64,000 nucleotides of DNA, from positions 39,550,904-39,614,903 of the forward strand of contig OX381709.1 in NCBI GenBank assembly GCA_947462335.1, given 5' to 3'. The notes beneath the pieces were generated by a model. It saw only the letters and a list, made by a program, of their open reading frames with translations. It searched no databases and was not told where the DNA came from. This DNA comes from Harmothoe impar. Taxonomy: Eukaryota; Annelida; Polychaeta; Phyllodocida; Polynoidae. Below, one piece after another: positions 1 to 12,997 of this stretch; position 1 is the stretch's first letter, and every line of letters starts with the position of its first letter. The position numbers and the translations under genes are program-made.

Positions 1-3000
1 ATACTGCTGACTTCCATGCTGATTTATCCCTCAGGGGCCGCATACTGTGTTAATGTAGCATGCCTCTTTGTTGTCATTACACATGAATGCAGTACTTGCT
101 AGCCCACTCACCAGGGCAGAATTAATGCATCATGCCAACCTTTCAGGAGTGTATCAACCCTTTTTGGTCGGCATTACGATAGCATGTAGCACTGCCCAGA
201 GTTACTCGACAGGGCTGCATTCATGATCGAACCATGACGACAAAGGGAATAGTCTCATAAAGGGTTGAGATCCACGGTGATGTATATCAATGGATCTGTA
301 TGTGATCTGAATATGACGATAACTATGTGACCAGGCACCTGATCCGCCACAAAAACAATACAACAACACAACAGTGTTCTAGGAGGAGGGATGGGGTGAC
401 CCTCAATAACTGCAAAGATATTGAACATAATTTATATGTAAACAGAGCACCATGTCGATTATAATCAGCGCCGCAAGGGCAGAGGTTAAAAATAATGATG
501 GATATATTCACCCTAGAGAACAATAATATATCTTTATGTATGGCAATGTCAAGACTCACGTATATGAGACACTGTATTAACTGGCCACAAAGCTCCCTTT
601 AACTGTTCAACCTAGACAATGTACTCAACACCCTAGTTACCAAACATGTGGCATCATGTCACACATACCGCAACCGAATGCCTGAGTAGACTCCCTTCAG
701 CGTGTACAAGTCTAGGACCTGTTGGGGGTGGCTAGGACAAGGCTGGGACCTGTTGGGGGTGGCTAGGACATGCAGAGGGTGTACCCAGCCCTTGAATAGT
801 TCAATCAACGCTGCCTCTGATCAGTGCCCACCCCCTATTAGCAGCAGCCATCAGTCATACACTCCTGGAGGACCTCCTGCCTCGGCCACCCTCCATACTC
901 CTGGGAACCTACAGGCCACAGTGATCCATCATAGAGAATGAGCCCAATGTCTAGTAAGGCGCCCAACTACTCAGGCCTTAGCTGTTGCGCCTAATTAGAT
1001 AAATAACTAATAGGCTAACTGATGTTGATATATGATAGATTGATCGCCCAGGAATATTTAGAAGATATTTCTGTAAACCTAATTTCACACCACTCATAAG
1101 TTCATGGTGTCCACAGAATGATCCATATAATTAAAATGGTCTTTATTAGTACTATCGGTTGAAGCAGGGTCTCTTCAAGTGCCCTTTGTCCTTTCTATTC
1201 TGCCACTCATTACCCATATGAGCCTGCTTGGTAGTCTAGCTATACATGCCTATCTGCCTCTAAGGTCTCTTCATGTATCTGTACATCCCTGGCTAAAAAG
1301 GCATCTATTTGTCTGCCCAGTAGGAAACACAATGTATAAAAGTCAAACTAACATAGCGTCCTGTGGACCCCACTTGGTGATCTGTCACCCCCAGGGTCCT
1401 GATGGACAGCCAGACACGTCACCCAAGCGTCACCTAGCGTCTGGAGGTGACAGAACTGACGCCAAGTAGGCTGAGGTACCTTCTGGAGCGGTCAGGCCAA
1501 GAAAGAGTTGCTGTATTAAGGTAACATGGGCCAAAAGAAATAGGATAGGTAGATCTATGTCAATTTTCTTCCTGATTCTTTTTTCTTTTTTGGGGGTGAT
1601 TTTGTAAATTTGTTGAATTTTTCAGATATTTTATCATTTTTGACCTGGAATTTTTTTTCTTCAAAAAGGCCAAGGTATGGCCAAAAAGTGGGGTAAGTCG
1701 GGTTACCTGAACACAACTTCTCTTATTTAGGCCTCCGGACCGAGGAGTGGAGGTTGTAGGGATCGGAGTTGGGGGGGGGGGGGGGGGGGTGGTTATAGGG
1801 CGTGGTGCGTGAAGCTGTCAGGAAGGGCCAGAAGACGACGGGGGTTGGGTGGAGGGCCTCTGCCCTCCTGGAGGGAACGGCAGCCTCTATAAATAGCATT
1901 TTGTACTAACAGGGGACTCGATGCATTACGGTTTTACCCAAATACGAAGTTACTGAAAGTTGAAACCATTACAGGAACAGTATTATACATCAGCACTTAA
2001 AGCAGGGTTAGGTCTAAATATGTGTGTAGCCTTGTTTTATAATTCGGATAAGGAGAAGTATGTCCCTTCTGCCAATTTCCCGATGCAACTTACCCTGACC
2101 AAAGGGCATTTGACTTTGGATCTGATGATAGATTGAGTTGGTTATTAAATACAATGGCGAAACTTTACATATATTTAGTTATCTCACATCTGTGACTTTT
2201 ATCAAAGAAATATAACTTACATGTGTATTGGTGGCCAATGAAGAAATTAACATTGTTACGTGCGTTGCTCTTGACACATCGTAATAATTATATGACTGAA
2301 AAGTACAAACTAGCAGATATATTGCAAATTCCTTTTTCTCCAATGAGCCCTCAAGGAACTCATTAATTTAACAGGTAATCACATGCAGAATGCGGTGTAC
2401 ATTTGTTAACTGAATGAACGAAAAAGTCTGCAATAATCGTTGTCTTCAATCATAATTATATGCATGAACAACTTTTGCTATCATTTGGATCTTTACTAAC
2501 ACTACATCCATGGCGGAATTTCTACTCATAATTCAACCCAAGCTCTCTCCCGACACGTTTTGACGCCATTTGAAGTAGTTTAAACCAGTAGAGACAGGTG
2601 TTTGGGACATTTCCGCCAGGCGGGGGTGGAGGGATCAGGCAGGGACCCAGGCAGGGACTCACACCCGCTCTGGGTCATCTGTTTGAAGTTTGAACTTGGA
2701 CTCTTTGAAGTCCAAGTCTGTTTCGTGTCACGCATTCCGTTGTACTCGGGACATGTACATCGGGCTAGCTTTTTATCTTAGACTGACTCTCATCCCTTCC
2801 CCAGGTCCCTGACTCTCTGTCCATGTATCTACATGTCTCTCTCTCTCTCTCTCCCTCCCTCTCTTTCCCTCTCCCTCTCTTTCTGCATTCCCCCATGCAA
2901 AGTCGCTCCCCCAATTCCCTCTACGTTCTCAAATCCAATAGCTATATCCTTAACTCACGTTCTTTTCTTCAGTGTCGGTTTAGCAGCTTTATGAAAAGGG

Positions 3001-3232
3001 GAGCGCTATCGTAAATATCGTTGCCAAAATTCTACATTCATAAAAACACAAATTCGCCCCAAAAACATTTATTCATCCAAAAGAAGCACCCCTTCTTAAT
3101 CAGCCACTGCCCCCCTCCCCCTCCCCCTCCACAGTGTACTACCGTCCAGATCTCCTTACCATCATATCCCTCTGCCTCTCACCTCTACACCTTAGCCTGA
3201 CTAATGGATATCCTATTACTTTCTGTTTGCAG
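1..3232. other. Upstream region without a supported gene
   Basis: I see no exon with recognisable protein content. The stretch holds a copy of a dispersed repeat near 24-269, a G19 run at 1771-1789, T-rich sequence at 1560-1670 and a TC-rich microsatellite at 2833-2886. The promoter and any first non-coding exon of the ADAMTSL gene should lie here or further upstream, but nothing decisive marks them. Confidence 0.6.
24..269. repeat. Dispersed repeat, copy 1 (GAGTTACTC / GGGCTGCAT family)
   Basis: Shares CACTGCC(C)AGAGTTACT, CAGGGCTGCATTCATG and a final TAAAGGGTTGA with copies at 11341-11600 and 24594-24750. It is diverged, and the left boundary is uncertain. Confidence 0.5.
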
Positions 3233-3386
3233 GATGCGCCAGTTCGTGAGGCCATCAGTTCAGCAGCAGCAGCAGCTCGACCAGCAGTCAAGACCTGAGG
3301 AGTTACCCTAGACGACCGTCAGTGGATCGAGGGCAGGAGTGAAGAGTGAGGATGGCAGGTTGCTGCATTACCTTCAGCTGACCACC
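3233..3386 (+). other. 5' UTR part of the ADAMTSL first coding exon, with probable upstream acceptor
   Basis: A good acceptor (polypyrimidine TTACTTTCTGTTTGCAG ending at 3232) precedes this stretch, which runs into the first signal-peptide ATG. This suggests a further non-coding exon upstream, which I could not locate. The ATG at 3387 sits in a strong context (ACCACCATG). Confidence 0.5.
3234..3311 (+). other. Upstream ORF of 25 codons in the ADAMTSL 5' UTR
   Basis: An ATG two bases into the putative 5' UTR exon opens a 25-codon frame with a short glutamine run (five Q), ending in TAG at 3309-3311, 75 nt before the main ATG. If the exon is transcribed as proposed, this uORF could reduce translation of the main frame. 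That is inference; the peptide resembles nothing I recognise. Confidence 0.35.
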
Positions 3387-3428
3387 ATGCCAACACCACA
3401 CCTCGTCACCTCACTCCTAGTGTCCATG
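3387..3428 (+). CDS. ADAMTSL: ADAMTSL exon 1, signal-peptide start, copy 1 of a tandem array
   Basis: The 14 codons MPTPHLVTSLLVSM end exactly at a consensus donor (ATG|GTAAGT), phase 0. Joined to exon 2, which starts LWLGVACAQ, they complete a hydrophobic core and an ACA cleavage site around residue 22, just before TSR1. Exon 2 alone lacks a start, so the join is well motivated. It is unproven, because two more near-identical exons follow at 3493 and 3643 and any of the three could be used. Confidence 0.7.
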
Positions 3429-6400
3429 GTAAGTACCAACAACAACAGCAACAACAACAACAATAAAATAATATTAGCTATAGCTGACCACCATGCCAGC
3501 ACCACACCTCGTCACCTCACTGCTAGTGTCCATGGTAAGTACTTACAACAACAACAACAACAATAACAGCAACAACAATAACAACAACAATAACAACAAC
3601 AATACAGCCGCAGTATTAGCTTCAGCAGTTCAGGTGACCACCATGCCAACACCACACCTCGTCACCTTACTCCTTGTATCCATGGTAATATAACAACAGC
3701 AACAACAACAACAACAACATCAACAATAACAACAACATCAACATAATGTTACCTTCAGCTGACCACCATTTAGACACCACACCTCAGCACCTCACCCCTA
3801 CTGTCCCTCGTAAGAGTATATCAACAACAACAACAACAACAACTTTGATACCAAACACTTATGCCAACACTACACACCACATATAGCCCTTCATTGCCTA
3901 GATCGGTGGTATAAGAGAGCTTACATGGGACCCTCCAGAGAATCCACCTCAATTCCAGACCCCCTCCATGCAGTGGGCTACATGCTCCGGAACCCTGGAG
4001 GGAACAATGGTTGACTGTATGTAGCGACCACCCCAAAACCCCTTGGGGTATTTTCCCCAGACCTGTGTAAACCAGTGGGATTCTTTCCCAGTCACAATGT
4101 CATCGTACACGAGCAGAGAAGTGGGGGAATCAATGTACGTCTTTGTACAATTCCTCAGGTTATGAGAAACCCACATCCTATGTATATACATGTGACATGT
4201 GTCGTATATGGACTAGATACACCATCATGACTATGCCTTGAAAATGCCATCTAAAACTAACACCTCTATTTACGTGCTTAGAGTCTAAGCACGTAAATAG
4301 AGGTGTTAGTTTTAGATAAGCTTATCAAAAAGTAGAAACTATTTCTATTACCGAGTTACAATACATTTGATAATTACCAATGATACTATCAATTGATTCC
4401 AGTGAGACAGGGTTGATTGAGATTGGAAGATCAATTCGGGAAGGATGCAAAGTGAAACTAGTACAAACTAGAAAACAAAGAATATCTGCACAAGTAGCAG
4501 GTTGCTAAGAAATAAAAAGCAAACTACCCATGTACATAAGGTAGTGCAACAGGGTGGAGGATTCCTCCAGATCTACACCCAGCAAGTGTTGTAAAAGTAC
4601 AAGGGCTGTTTACATCTTGTTAGACGTCGTCCATGCTTAAGGTTGCAAGAAACATCACTGATATCAGCAGATTAGACCCTGCATGTATTCATTTACACAT
4701 TGTTTACATGGAACCTTCATCCATAAGTCATTATCTGTTACTATCCCATTGTTGTCACTTAAATTCAAAATTCCCACAGACCTCTGTTCCCCTTGGTGAA
4801 CATTTCAATTTCTGACCGTCATTTCTCATTATTTCCTTTTAGATTTGGTTAATTAATCACTGTCTTGCATTTGCTATATTTCAAACTTTAAAAATGCCTT
4901 CATAATCATGTCAGCGAATACAGAATACACCCATATTGCCATGGTCCACCACAAACACCTACCAGCTTGTGTATTGTGTTTACTGCAGCCACACCTCTGG
5001 GTGAGGTATAGTTGTTGTCTGAGCTGCTCTGAGCTGCTCTCATCCATCTGTCTGGAGGCTACCCTGGGGGAATCACAGTAGATTCGCTGCTTATCTGCCC
5101 CTTACTGACCGTTGACAATCAGTCCACCTCAGATTCCCCCCATCCGGGACACGGCCTTAGCCCCATCTACACTTATTCCCGTACCTCCAGGGTCGTCCTC
5201 CATGCAATCTGCCTCTGCCCAACTGTCTTTCTAGTTTTTGCCTTATATCAGTTCTATAATATGAACTAAATGCCGACCAAGCAGGCAGACCTATTGCACA
5301 TGCTAATGCAATATTGGAGTAGATATGGAAGAGATTGAGGGAGAATGTTGGTGATGTGAAAACCACATTACCTGTTTGTACATATGTACTACTATCGCAA
5401 CAACACAACGAGATTTTATGGGAATGTTCTAAAAGTGTGTCAGCACAGGGATGAACTCAATTGCCTTTCTATCAGAACCATCCCTATATCCTCCCAATCT
5501 GTCGTCTTGCCCATTTCTCATCCCCAATCCCCTTAGGGCTCACATTATAAGTACACTCAGCCTGAGTGGACTGTGAATACGAACAGCCTCGGCGGATTGC
5601 TGAAAGTCCGGGCGATAGTCTCACCGATAGGGAGGATATAGGAATCTTAACGAAGCGCTATCTGAGCATGTCCGAGCCGATTAATCTCCGGATACGAGCT
5701 GTTCGTGAGGCGATGGACTGTGGGCCGATAACATGTCTCGCCTACTGATACGGGTGTTGGCCACCCACAGTGGGAGGGCAATACTTCAGAGGTATTGCCT
5801 AGTGGATGCCTTAACCTGGCAGGACATTAACGATATGTGACTCGTCGTTGAGATTGTAGGGGGATAAGGAAGCAGTGAGCAGCTCTATGTGAGCTCAATG
5901 CAGTTCGCCTGAGGACAGAGAGACCCTCCAGTGTAGTCCTGTCATAGGGGGACTGGGGGCTGACGGGTTGCTTCCTGGGGGTTGTTCTTTTTCCTCTCGG
6001 TTGTGGTTCTGTTGTGGTAGTATTGAGGTGTCATAACATTTTGAGTTGCTCTTAGTGTGAATAGCTTCTGGGCATCGACCTCGTCCGTCAAGCTGCTCAC
6101 AAGTGGTAAGCTAACCAACCTCGGCCCTCCGGCCCCGGCCTGGCACCTGTCCGCCTTCCCGCCCCCGTCACCTCAGGGTTTACTTTGATGTCATCCGCCT
6201 TTAACCCGACCTTTACGTATACAATGCTTTCTTCCTTCTATGTTTCCGTGTATGCCCTAGGATGCCCACCTTCTCCCTGCTTAATTCACTTCTCTCCCAC
6301 CCTTCCCGCCACTCTGCCTTTCTGCCTACTTGTCCGTCTCTCTACCTGCCTGCCTGCCCGACTACCTGCCTGCCTGCTTGTCGCCTTCTTCCTTCTTAGT

Positions 6401-9400
6401 CGCTGTCAGTGTCTTTTTATATCATTATTATCTATATATTGCTCTTCTTTCTCCCTTCTATATAAATACGTCCATGCCTCTAAGTCACTATGGGTTCACA
6501 ATCGCCTCTATTAATCCATACATCCAATACATCTATATCTATATATACATCCAAATCACACCAATGCTGCCCCATGTTCTGTCACACGCTCCCTCACACA
6601 CCTCCACCTCGTCCTCCCATCACTCACACCGAGCTACTTACTCGCTTCGTCCATCACTGCCGTGTGATCAAGGAGCAGCTCATTGGTGGTATCCGGGTAC
6701 GAGCAGTTGTTGAGCTAATAAAAACTGTAAATATGTCCAACTAGTTATTGTTGACAGCAACAAAACAACATTAGCCGCCACTCAGGGGAGGACAGTAATG
6801 GGGACAGTATGTTCGCACTGTTGTAAACAGAGTCACTGGGTGGGTAGGGTAGGCCTCCCTATAGGTGAGTGAGTGGCCATTAACAGGAGAGGGGTGGTGG
6901 ATTCCCGCGCGAGCGTGCCAAAAATATGAGGGTCAAAATGTTCTGACCTCCACCTGTCTTTGAATTATAGTAACTCCCTTGCTGAAAAGGAGTGAAATAT
7001 TTCTACACCATCCCCGTCTAGAGCGCTAAGCAGTTTTGAGTACCCCAAATCCACCCCCCTTTTGTTAGATAATGACCACTCCCTAAAGAAGAGTAGTAGG
7101 AGATCCCTAGAGCTTACTTATGTCGTCCTGTGACTTTAAAGTATACCCAGTAGTCGACCACCAGCACTGGCAGCAGTGCAGCAATGGGATTCTGAGTGTG
7201 CCGTGGCTTTCTTCTTTTCTTCTGGATAATTTACATTGGTGGATTTTGAAAACCGGGGAGGGGGGCCATTGGAAAAATATTTTTGAATGTCTACATGCGC
7301 CGCTGATCATGGTTTTAAGTAAGCCGCTAACCCAGCTGGTCCATGGCCTATGACAATTTCAACCTGGCAACATCACAATTTTGGGTACAGGATGCTAGGT
7401 ATAAAGAAAAAACGGCTTTGTGACCATGACCCTTTATTTAGTCACCGGGGGACCCCTGTGTACCCCCTATGGCAGTGTATAGGACTAACATCCAATACTA
7501 GTAGCCTAGCAACTTTGTCGCTTCGTTCAAGGCATGTAGGTTATCTAGTTGTGTTGCTCCTGGGAACTGCTCCTGTTAAGACTGTGGACCCTTTTCGATT
7601 CACAATAGACCCCAGCACCACAGTCAGCTGTCTCCTTCCACTGCAAACACATATTTGATTTCTGTTCTCTGTGGGCTTTGCTATACGTGACAGTCTAAGT
7701 TGATTGTGTTCGACCAGTCCCTGCAACCCCCGGAGCTGCAACCATCCCCCGGGAACCACCCCCACCTTTCTACAATGTTTGTCTTGGTCTAATCAGTTTT
7801 TAGGGCGTAGTTTAAAGAAAAACGGGAAAACCCCACATCTTTGACATCAAATCTCCCAACTCCTGATACTAGTAATAGGTCTAATATAGCTAGGTCTGTC
7901 TCCCGAGTCCGCCTTGCTACCCTCTATTCCCTTTTGCTCTGCTGATTGTACAATTTTCGAAAACCACCGCTTATCAAATATTGAAATAGCCATAGTAGCT
8001 CTTAGAGGCATACACTGTACCACGAAGCAGGAGTCGTAGTGGAAGCATGGAAGGTACACAGGCCTTTATAGGCCGGGTTCGCGCGTCAATCCTGGGAGTG
8101 CCCTAGTAATCTGAAGCTAGACTGAAGTCGTTTATGTGTAGGTCCAGTCTGGTCTAGTGTCCATATGGCAGGCCAGTGGACCACACATTTGCCAATTGCT
8201 ACTTGCCAATTGCCAACTTATGGGTCAATAGAAATGCATGGATAAACAGAATGAAGATAAATATATATATGTATGGCTGTTATATTTACATTATATTATC
8301 ATATATCTACATACATCATACATATGTATATATTTTGGGCATGCATATGGCTAATGGCAATTGGGAAATTGCAATTGGCAAAGATATGGAGCACTGGCAT
8401 TCCCTAGCATGAGTTTTGGGCATGCCTGCATATTGATATAACCCGACCTTGAACCCCCTTGACCGATCAGGAATGGACTGAAACTAGACTATAGCTCACG
8501 CGCGAACCCGGCCATAGTCTAGTTTCAGTCCATTCCTGATCGGTCAAGGGGGTTCAAGGTCGGGTTATATCAATATGCAGGCATGCCCAAAACTCATGCT
8601 AGGGAATGCCAGTGCTCCATATCTTTGCCAATTGCAATTTCCCAATTGCCATTAGCCATATGCATGCCCAAAATATATACATATGTATGATGTATGTAGA
8701 TATATGATAATATAATGTAAATATAATAGCCATACATATATATATTTATCTTCATTCTGTTTATCCATGCATTTCTATTGACCCATAAGTTGGCAATTGG
8801 CAAGTAGCAATTGGCAAATGTGTGGTCCACTGGCCTGCCATATGGACACTAGACCAGACTGGACCTACACATAAACGACTTCAGTCTAGCTTCAGATTAC
8901 TAGGGCACTCCCAGGATTGACGCGCGAACCCGGCCTATAGCTCACGCGCGAACCCGGCCATAGCCTATATGGTGGACCGGGACCCACATCCTGCATCCTG
9001 CATCCACCAACGACCGTCCGTCCGCCCATAAAAACCGTCCAAAAAAGCAGGGAAATTGACTTTTTTGATGGACGGACGGACAAAACCACGGGCCACCACT
9101 GAGCTAAACCTCGGGGGGGGAGGTCAGGTGTTTCTGTTCACAGAAACAGGGTAGTCAACTCTATGTTCCCCCTCTGCTTTGAGCATAGCATTCTGGTGAA
9201 AATGCATGCATTTGAATGCATTAAAATGCCATAATCTCATAATGGATTTGCATAGGGCCTAATAGATAATATTACTGGGATGCAGGACACACAATTTTGC
9301 ATTAAACTGGAGATATACCCACATTTAGCAAAGTCCCCCCTCTGCTTTGTGTCAACATTGCTGCGGTCCTTAAAGCACATGGCCTGCATAACTACAACAC

Positions 9401-12400
9401 TGTGGGGAGCAAGGAAGGGACAGGGGTCTGTACACAGGTAGCACAGGTAGCCAAGTGTAGCAGTCACAGTGGCCCACACTGTCCTACCTGACGGTAGGAC
9501 TAGGACTCTGCTTGGAGACAAAGGTCAGTTGGTGCGCTTGGACAAAACCCACTTCCACCAAGATCCGTCCGTCCATTCCGTCCATCAATCCGTCCAGTTT
9601 TTGGTCAAAAACTGGTTTGATTGATGGACGGAATGGACGGACGGATTCCGTCCGTCAATCCGTCCATCAATCCGTCCATTCCGTCCATCACAGATGGGCC
9701 AACATGACCAGAAAATGGAAGGATTCTGTAGAAAAATGGACGGACGGAAATATCAAAAAAGTTTGATATTCCCGTCCGTCCATTCTGTTCATTAATCCGT
9801 CCATCAATCCGTCCAGTTTGTGGTCAAAAAGTGGACGGATTGATGGACGGAATGGACGGACGGATTCCGTCCATCAATCTGAAAGTCCCTACTAACTAAA
9901 CAAATGAGTAACGTTTAAAGCTCAGGTTTACACATTGCCCAACAAAAGTCACGAACTTGCCAGGACTCGAACCTGGAATCTTCCGCTCCGTAGGCGGACG
10001 CGTTATCCATTGCGCCACAAGTCCCCATGCAGCGCTGGCTAACTTACATTTTTCAGCTCAAACCGTATACGTGTATATCCTCATTTATCATGCTTTTCTG
10101 TGATCCTAGAGCTGACTGTATAGACTATGCTCAGCCCTGTATCATAACAATAGAGACCTTTAGCAAACCACGTAAAAGCTTATAAAACGCAGACGTAGCA
10201 GTGCTGAAATGATAGGATACGTCTGCGTTTAATGAGCTTTTACGTGGTTGCTGAAGGTCCCTAGTGTCTCACTGTGCCCCACCTAGGCTCACCATAGCAA
10301 TGGGTATGGTTACAATGAGAAAAATATGCAATTCACCTATGAGGGCCAGGCATTGCTGGACTCACTCAATTAGCTTGAGAGGAATTTCTGTACCTTAATT
10401 CAGTTACAAGCTGGACTCACCCAAAATGGCTCAAGAGTCTGACATTGCTAGACCTTCTTCCCAGAGTCTGACAATGCTGGACTCTTGGAGGCTGAACGAC
10501 AGGATCACTGGAGTCAAGCATTGTCAGACCCTGGAATGAGGGTCCAGCATGGCCAGACTCTCAATCTATTTGGTTGAGTCCAGCAAAGTCTGACCCTCAT
10601 ATAGGTGAGTCAAGCAATGCCTGACCCTCACTCAAATGTCAGACTCTTGTAGGTAAGCGCTGTTGGCGGCATAGCTAGGGCCAGGCTGACCCTCATATTT
10701 TCCGGGTATACATATGCACATGTAATATGGGATATGGCGGGTTTAGTGTTGGGCAGTGGCGTGATTATTTTTTATTTTTTGGGGGGGATTTTTTATTTAA
10801 CCGTTCATAACATAATTCGTATTGAACTTCCCATGAATTTGAAAGTAAGCTAAAACTTAAATGTCAGATTACAGTTTGACAATTAAGGTATGAGATACTC
10901 TACAGAAAGTACAGCTCATTATACACCATCAATAATTTATACATGGCTACTGCTTCACACATTTGATTACTAATGGTTGATTATGTACATGTGTATTCTG
11001 AAATGTTAATATATACCTCCCGTGTGTGAAGCATGATGAAACAGCTCTGCTAAGCATTAAATATATAATAGAAACTCAGCTTTGGCTACTTTTTGCAAGG
11101 GCAAGGTTGAGTGTCAAGGAAACTCTTAAACACAACAATTTCCAACATCTGGAGGCCGTCATCATTATAATATTTCCCGTGGAAGTGTGAGCCCGGTGCC
11201 ACGCCTGTGACCAAAAGACCTACAGCCTTTGAGGTGTCACACCAAGCACCTCAAGGCCTCTGAGGTGTCACGCTGGGCACCTCCTGCTTACATAGCAGTC
11301 TTTGGTCCTGCAGCACCAACGTGTGCAGCTTATCAGGGGGTTGACTTTTAAGGCTGGCTCCCTAGCCATTTAAAGACAGTAAACCGCTGTTATGTTCTTG
11401 GTCGTCATGGTGTTTGAATGCAGCCCTGGAGAGCCTAATCGCCAGGGGCTACATGCGTTCATGCATAATGCTAATGTGCATCAACATAGTAGATTCTGCA
11501 TTATGCAGCACTGCCGAGTTATTCACCAGTGCTGCATCCATGCATCATACACAAGGGGCATACTGCATGAAAGTACTACGTGATCTTTAAAGGGCTAAAG
11601 ACCACAGAGGGTACTGTTTTGTGTATGATGAAACAGGATGAGGCTTGTTATGACATCAGGCTTCATGTAGAAATAAATCATCAGCAAGTGTAAAGAGGAA
11701 GAACGACAGAAAAGGGTGCAGGGAATTTACTTTTATGATCTAGAAAGAGCTTGTGTGTTTTGTGTGGAAGGTCGAGCACATGTAGAGAAGGGTAGACCTA
11801 CATGGATGTGGTTTTTCTAAATGGTTGGGAGGAGGATGAAATGACAAGCTGGCCAAACAGCTTACCTAGCTCATTAATTAACAACTACATGTACGATAAT
11901 ATTTAGGTCAAAAAGAAAAGGTTTGACTAACTTTCTTTGGCTCAGTGATTTAAGAAGGTAAACCTTTCTCTTTTCAGTTTATTGGTAAGTCGATGATCTG
12001 AGGCACTGGGTCTGAGATGAACAAAGCAATTCAGTCTAGAGTCAAACATTAAAATGCTCTCAGCTGAGAGACAGAGCTATCTACAGACAAAGGTCTCTTA
12101 TATATCGCCATCGGGCTCCTGGCATACCCTTGGCATGGGCATGAGACACATAGGGGCGTTATCATCATGTGCATTTGAAGACAGACTCAAATTGGTATTA
12201 TCGTGATAATTAAAGGGAGTTGGATCAGTTCAAGCATGCTTGCCTGATGTTGATACATGTATATAACATCATAGCACACGTATCACTAATTCTATCACCC
12301 ATTTCACATATGCTAACCTGACATGTACTCTATGCCAAGGGCAATAAAAAAAGACATTGTTACGTAGGGCCTACTAACTTACTATTATGAGACCTCCGGC

Positions 12401-12912
12401 AGAGTCCCATATAGACTCATGAGGTTGAGAGGTACGAACTCTGCCCTGACCTGGAGGGCTGAGGTCCAGCATGCCTTCAGGCACTGACAGGCCTCCTTCA
12501 GCGTCAGACTCTATAGACCTCAGCCGTAACGTTAGGAAGGTGATCCATTCAAGGCCTTATCTCTTGGCTGTAGGCCAAAGGTCTACCCAATACTTAACCA
12601 CCTATAGTCCTCATTTTTGACCAAAGAGGACATAATATACTAGAAGCTTTTCTCTTCATGTGGCTGGCATGTGACCTATATTTTTATTGCAAGAAGTACA
12701 CACAAAATATGTATAGAGGCCATAAGAAAACACTACTTTATTATATTAATTTCATCAACAAACAGTCGACATTGATAAATACCTGCAGTCACTCACGTGT
12801 TCACATTGACCACATTTTGTTTAGTATCTTTACATTATCAGTGCAATCGTTATCACGTATTTAAAGGTATTCTAAATTAGCTTAATTCGTTTAAACAGGG
12901 CCTTAAGGGCCT

Positions 12913-12997
<85 letters not shown>

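Larger units (their letters stand above)
3367..3845 (+). repeat. Tandem array of signal-exon units separated by interrupted (AAC)n microsatellite
   Basis: Each of the four units is about 60 bp of conserved exon plus 5' flank (CTTCAGCTGACCACC or a variant, then the 42-bp exon and its donor), followed by 25-70 bp of AAC/AAT trinucleotide repeat. Copy starts at 3387, 3493, 3643 and 3768 are 106, 150 and 125 bp apart. The microsatellite spacers explain the variable spacing and may have driven the duplication by slippage or unequal exchange. Confidence 0.85.

Noticed and set aside
5566..5748. Moderately CpG-rich 60-codon frame followed at about 6108 by a GTAAGC that could be a splice donor
   Set aside because: Considered as an alternative ADAMTSL first exon, but there is no signal-peptide sequence and no phase evidence; exon 1 at 3387 fits better.
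6185..6744. Overlapping frames of up to 127 codons in intron 1
   Set aside because: They arise from CT-rich low-complexity sequence (Leu/Pro/Ser/Cys-biased translation), not from a gene.
8176..8830. Two nearly identical 78-codon frames on opposite strands
   Set aside because: They are mirror images produced by the palindrome arms; the translation is low-complexity (Ile/Tyr/His) and carries no domain.
9563..9886. CRISPR-like alternation of repeats and spacers
   Set aside because: Units are self-complementary, in both orientations and irregularly spaced in an animal intron; this is a satellite/hairpin cluster.
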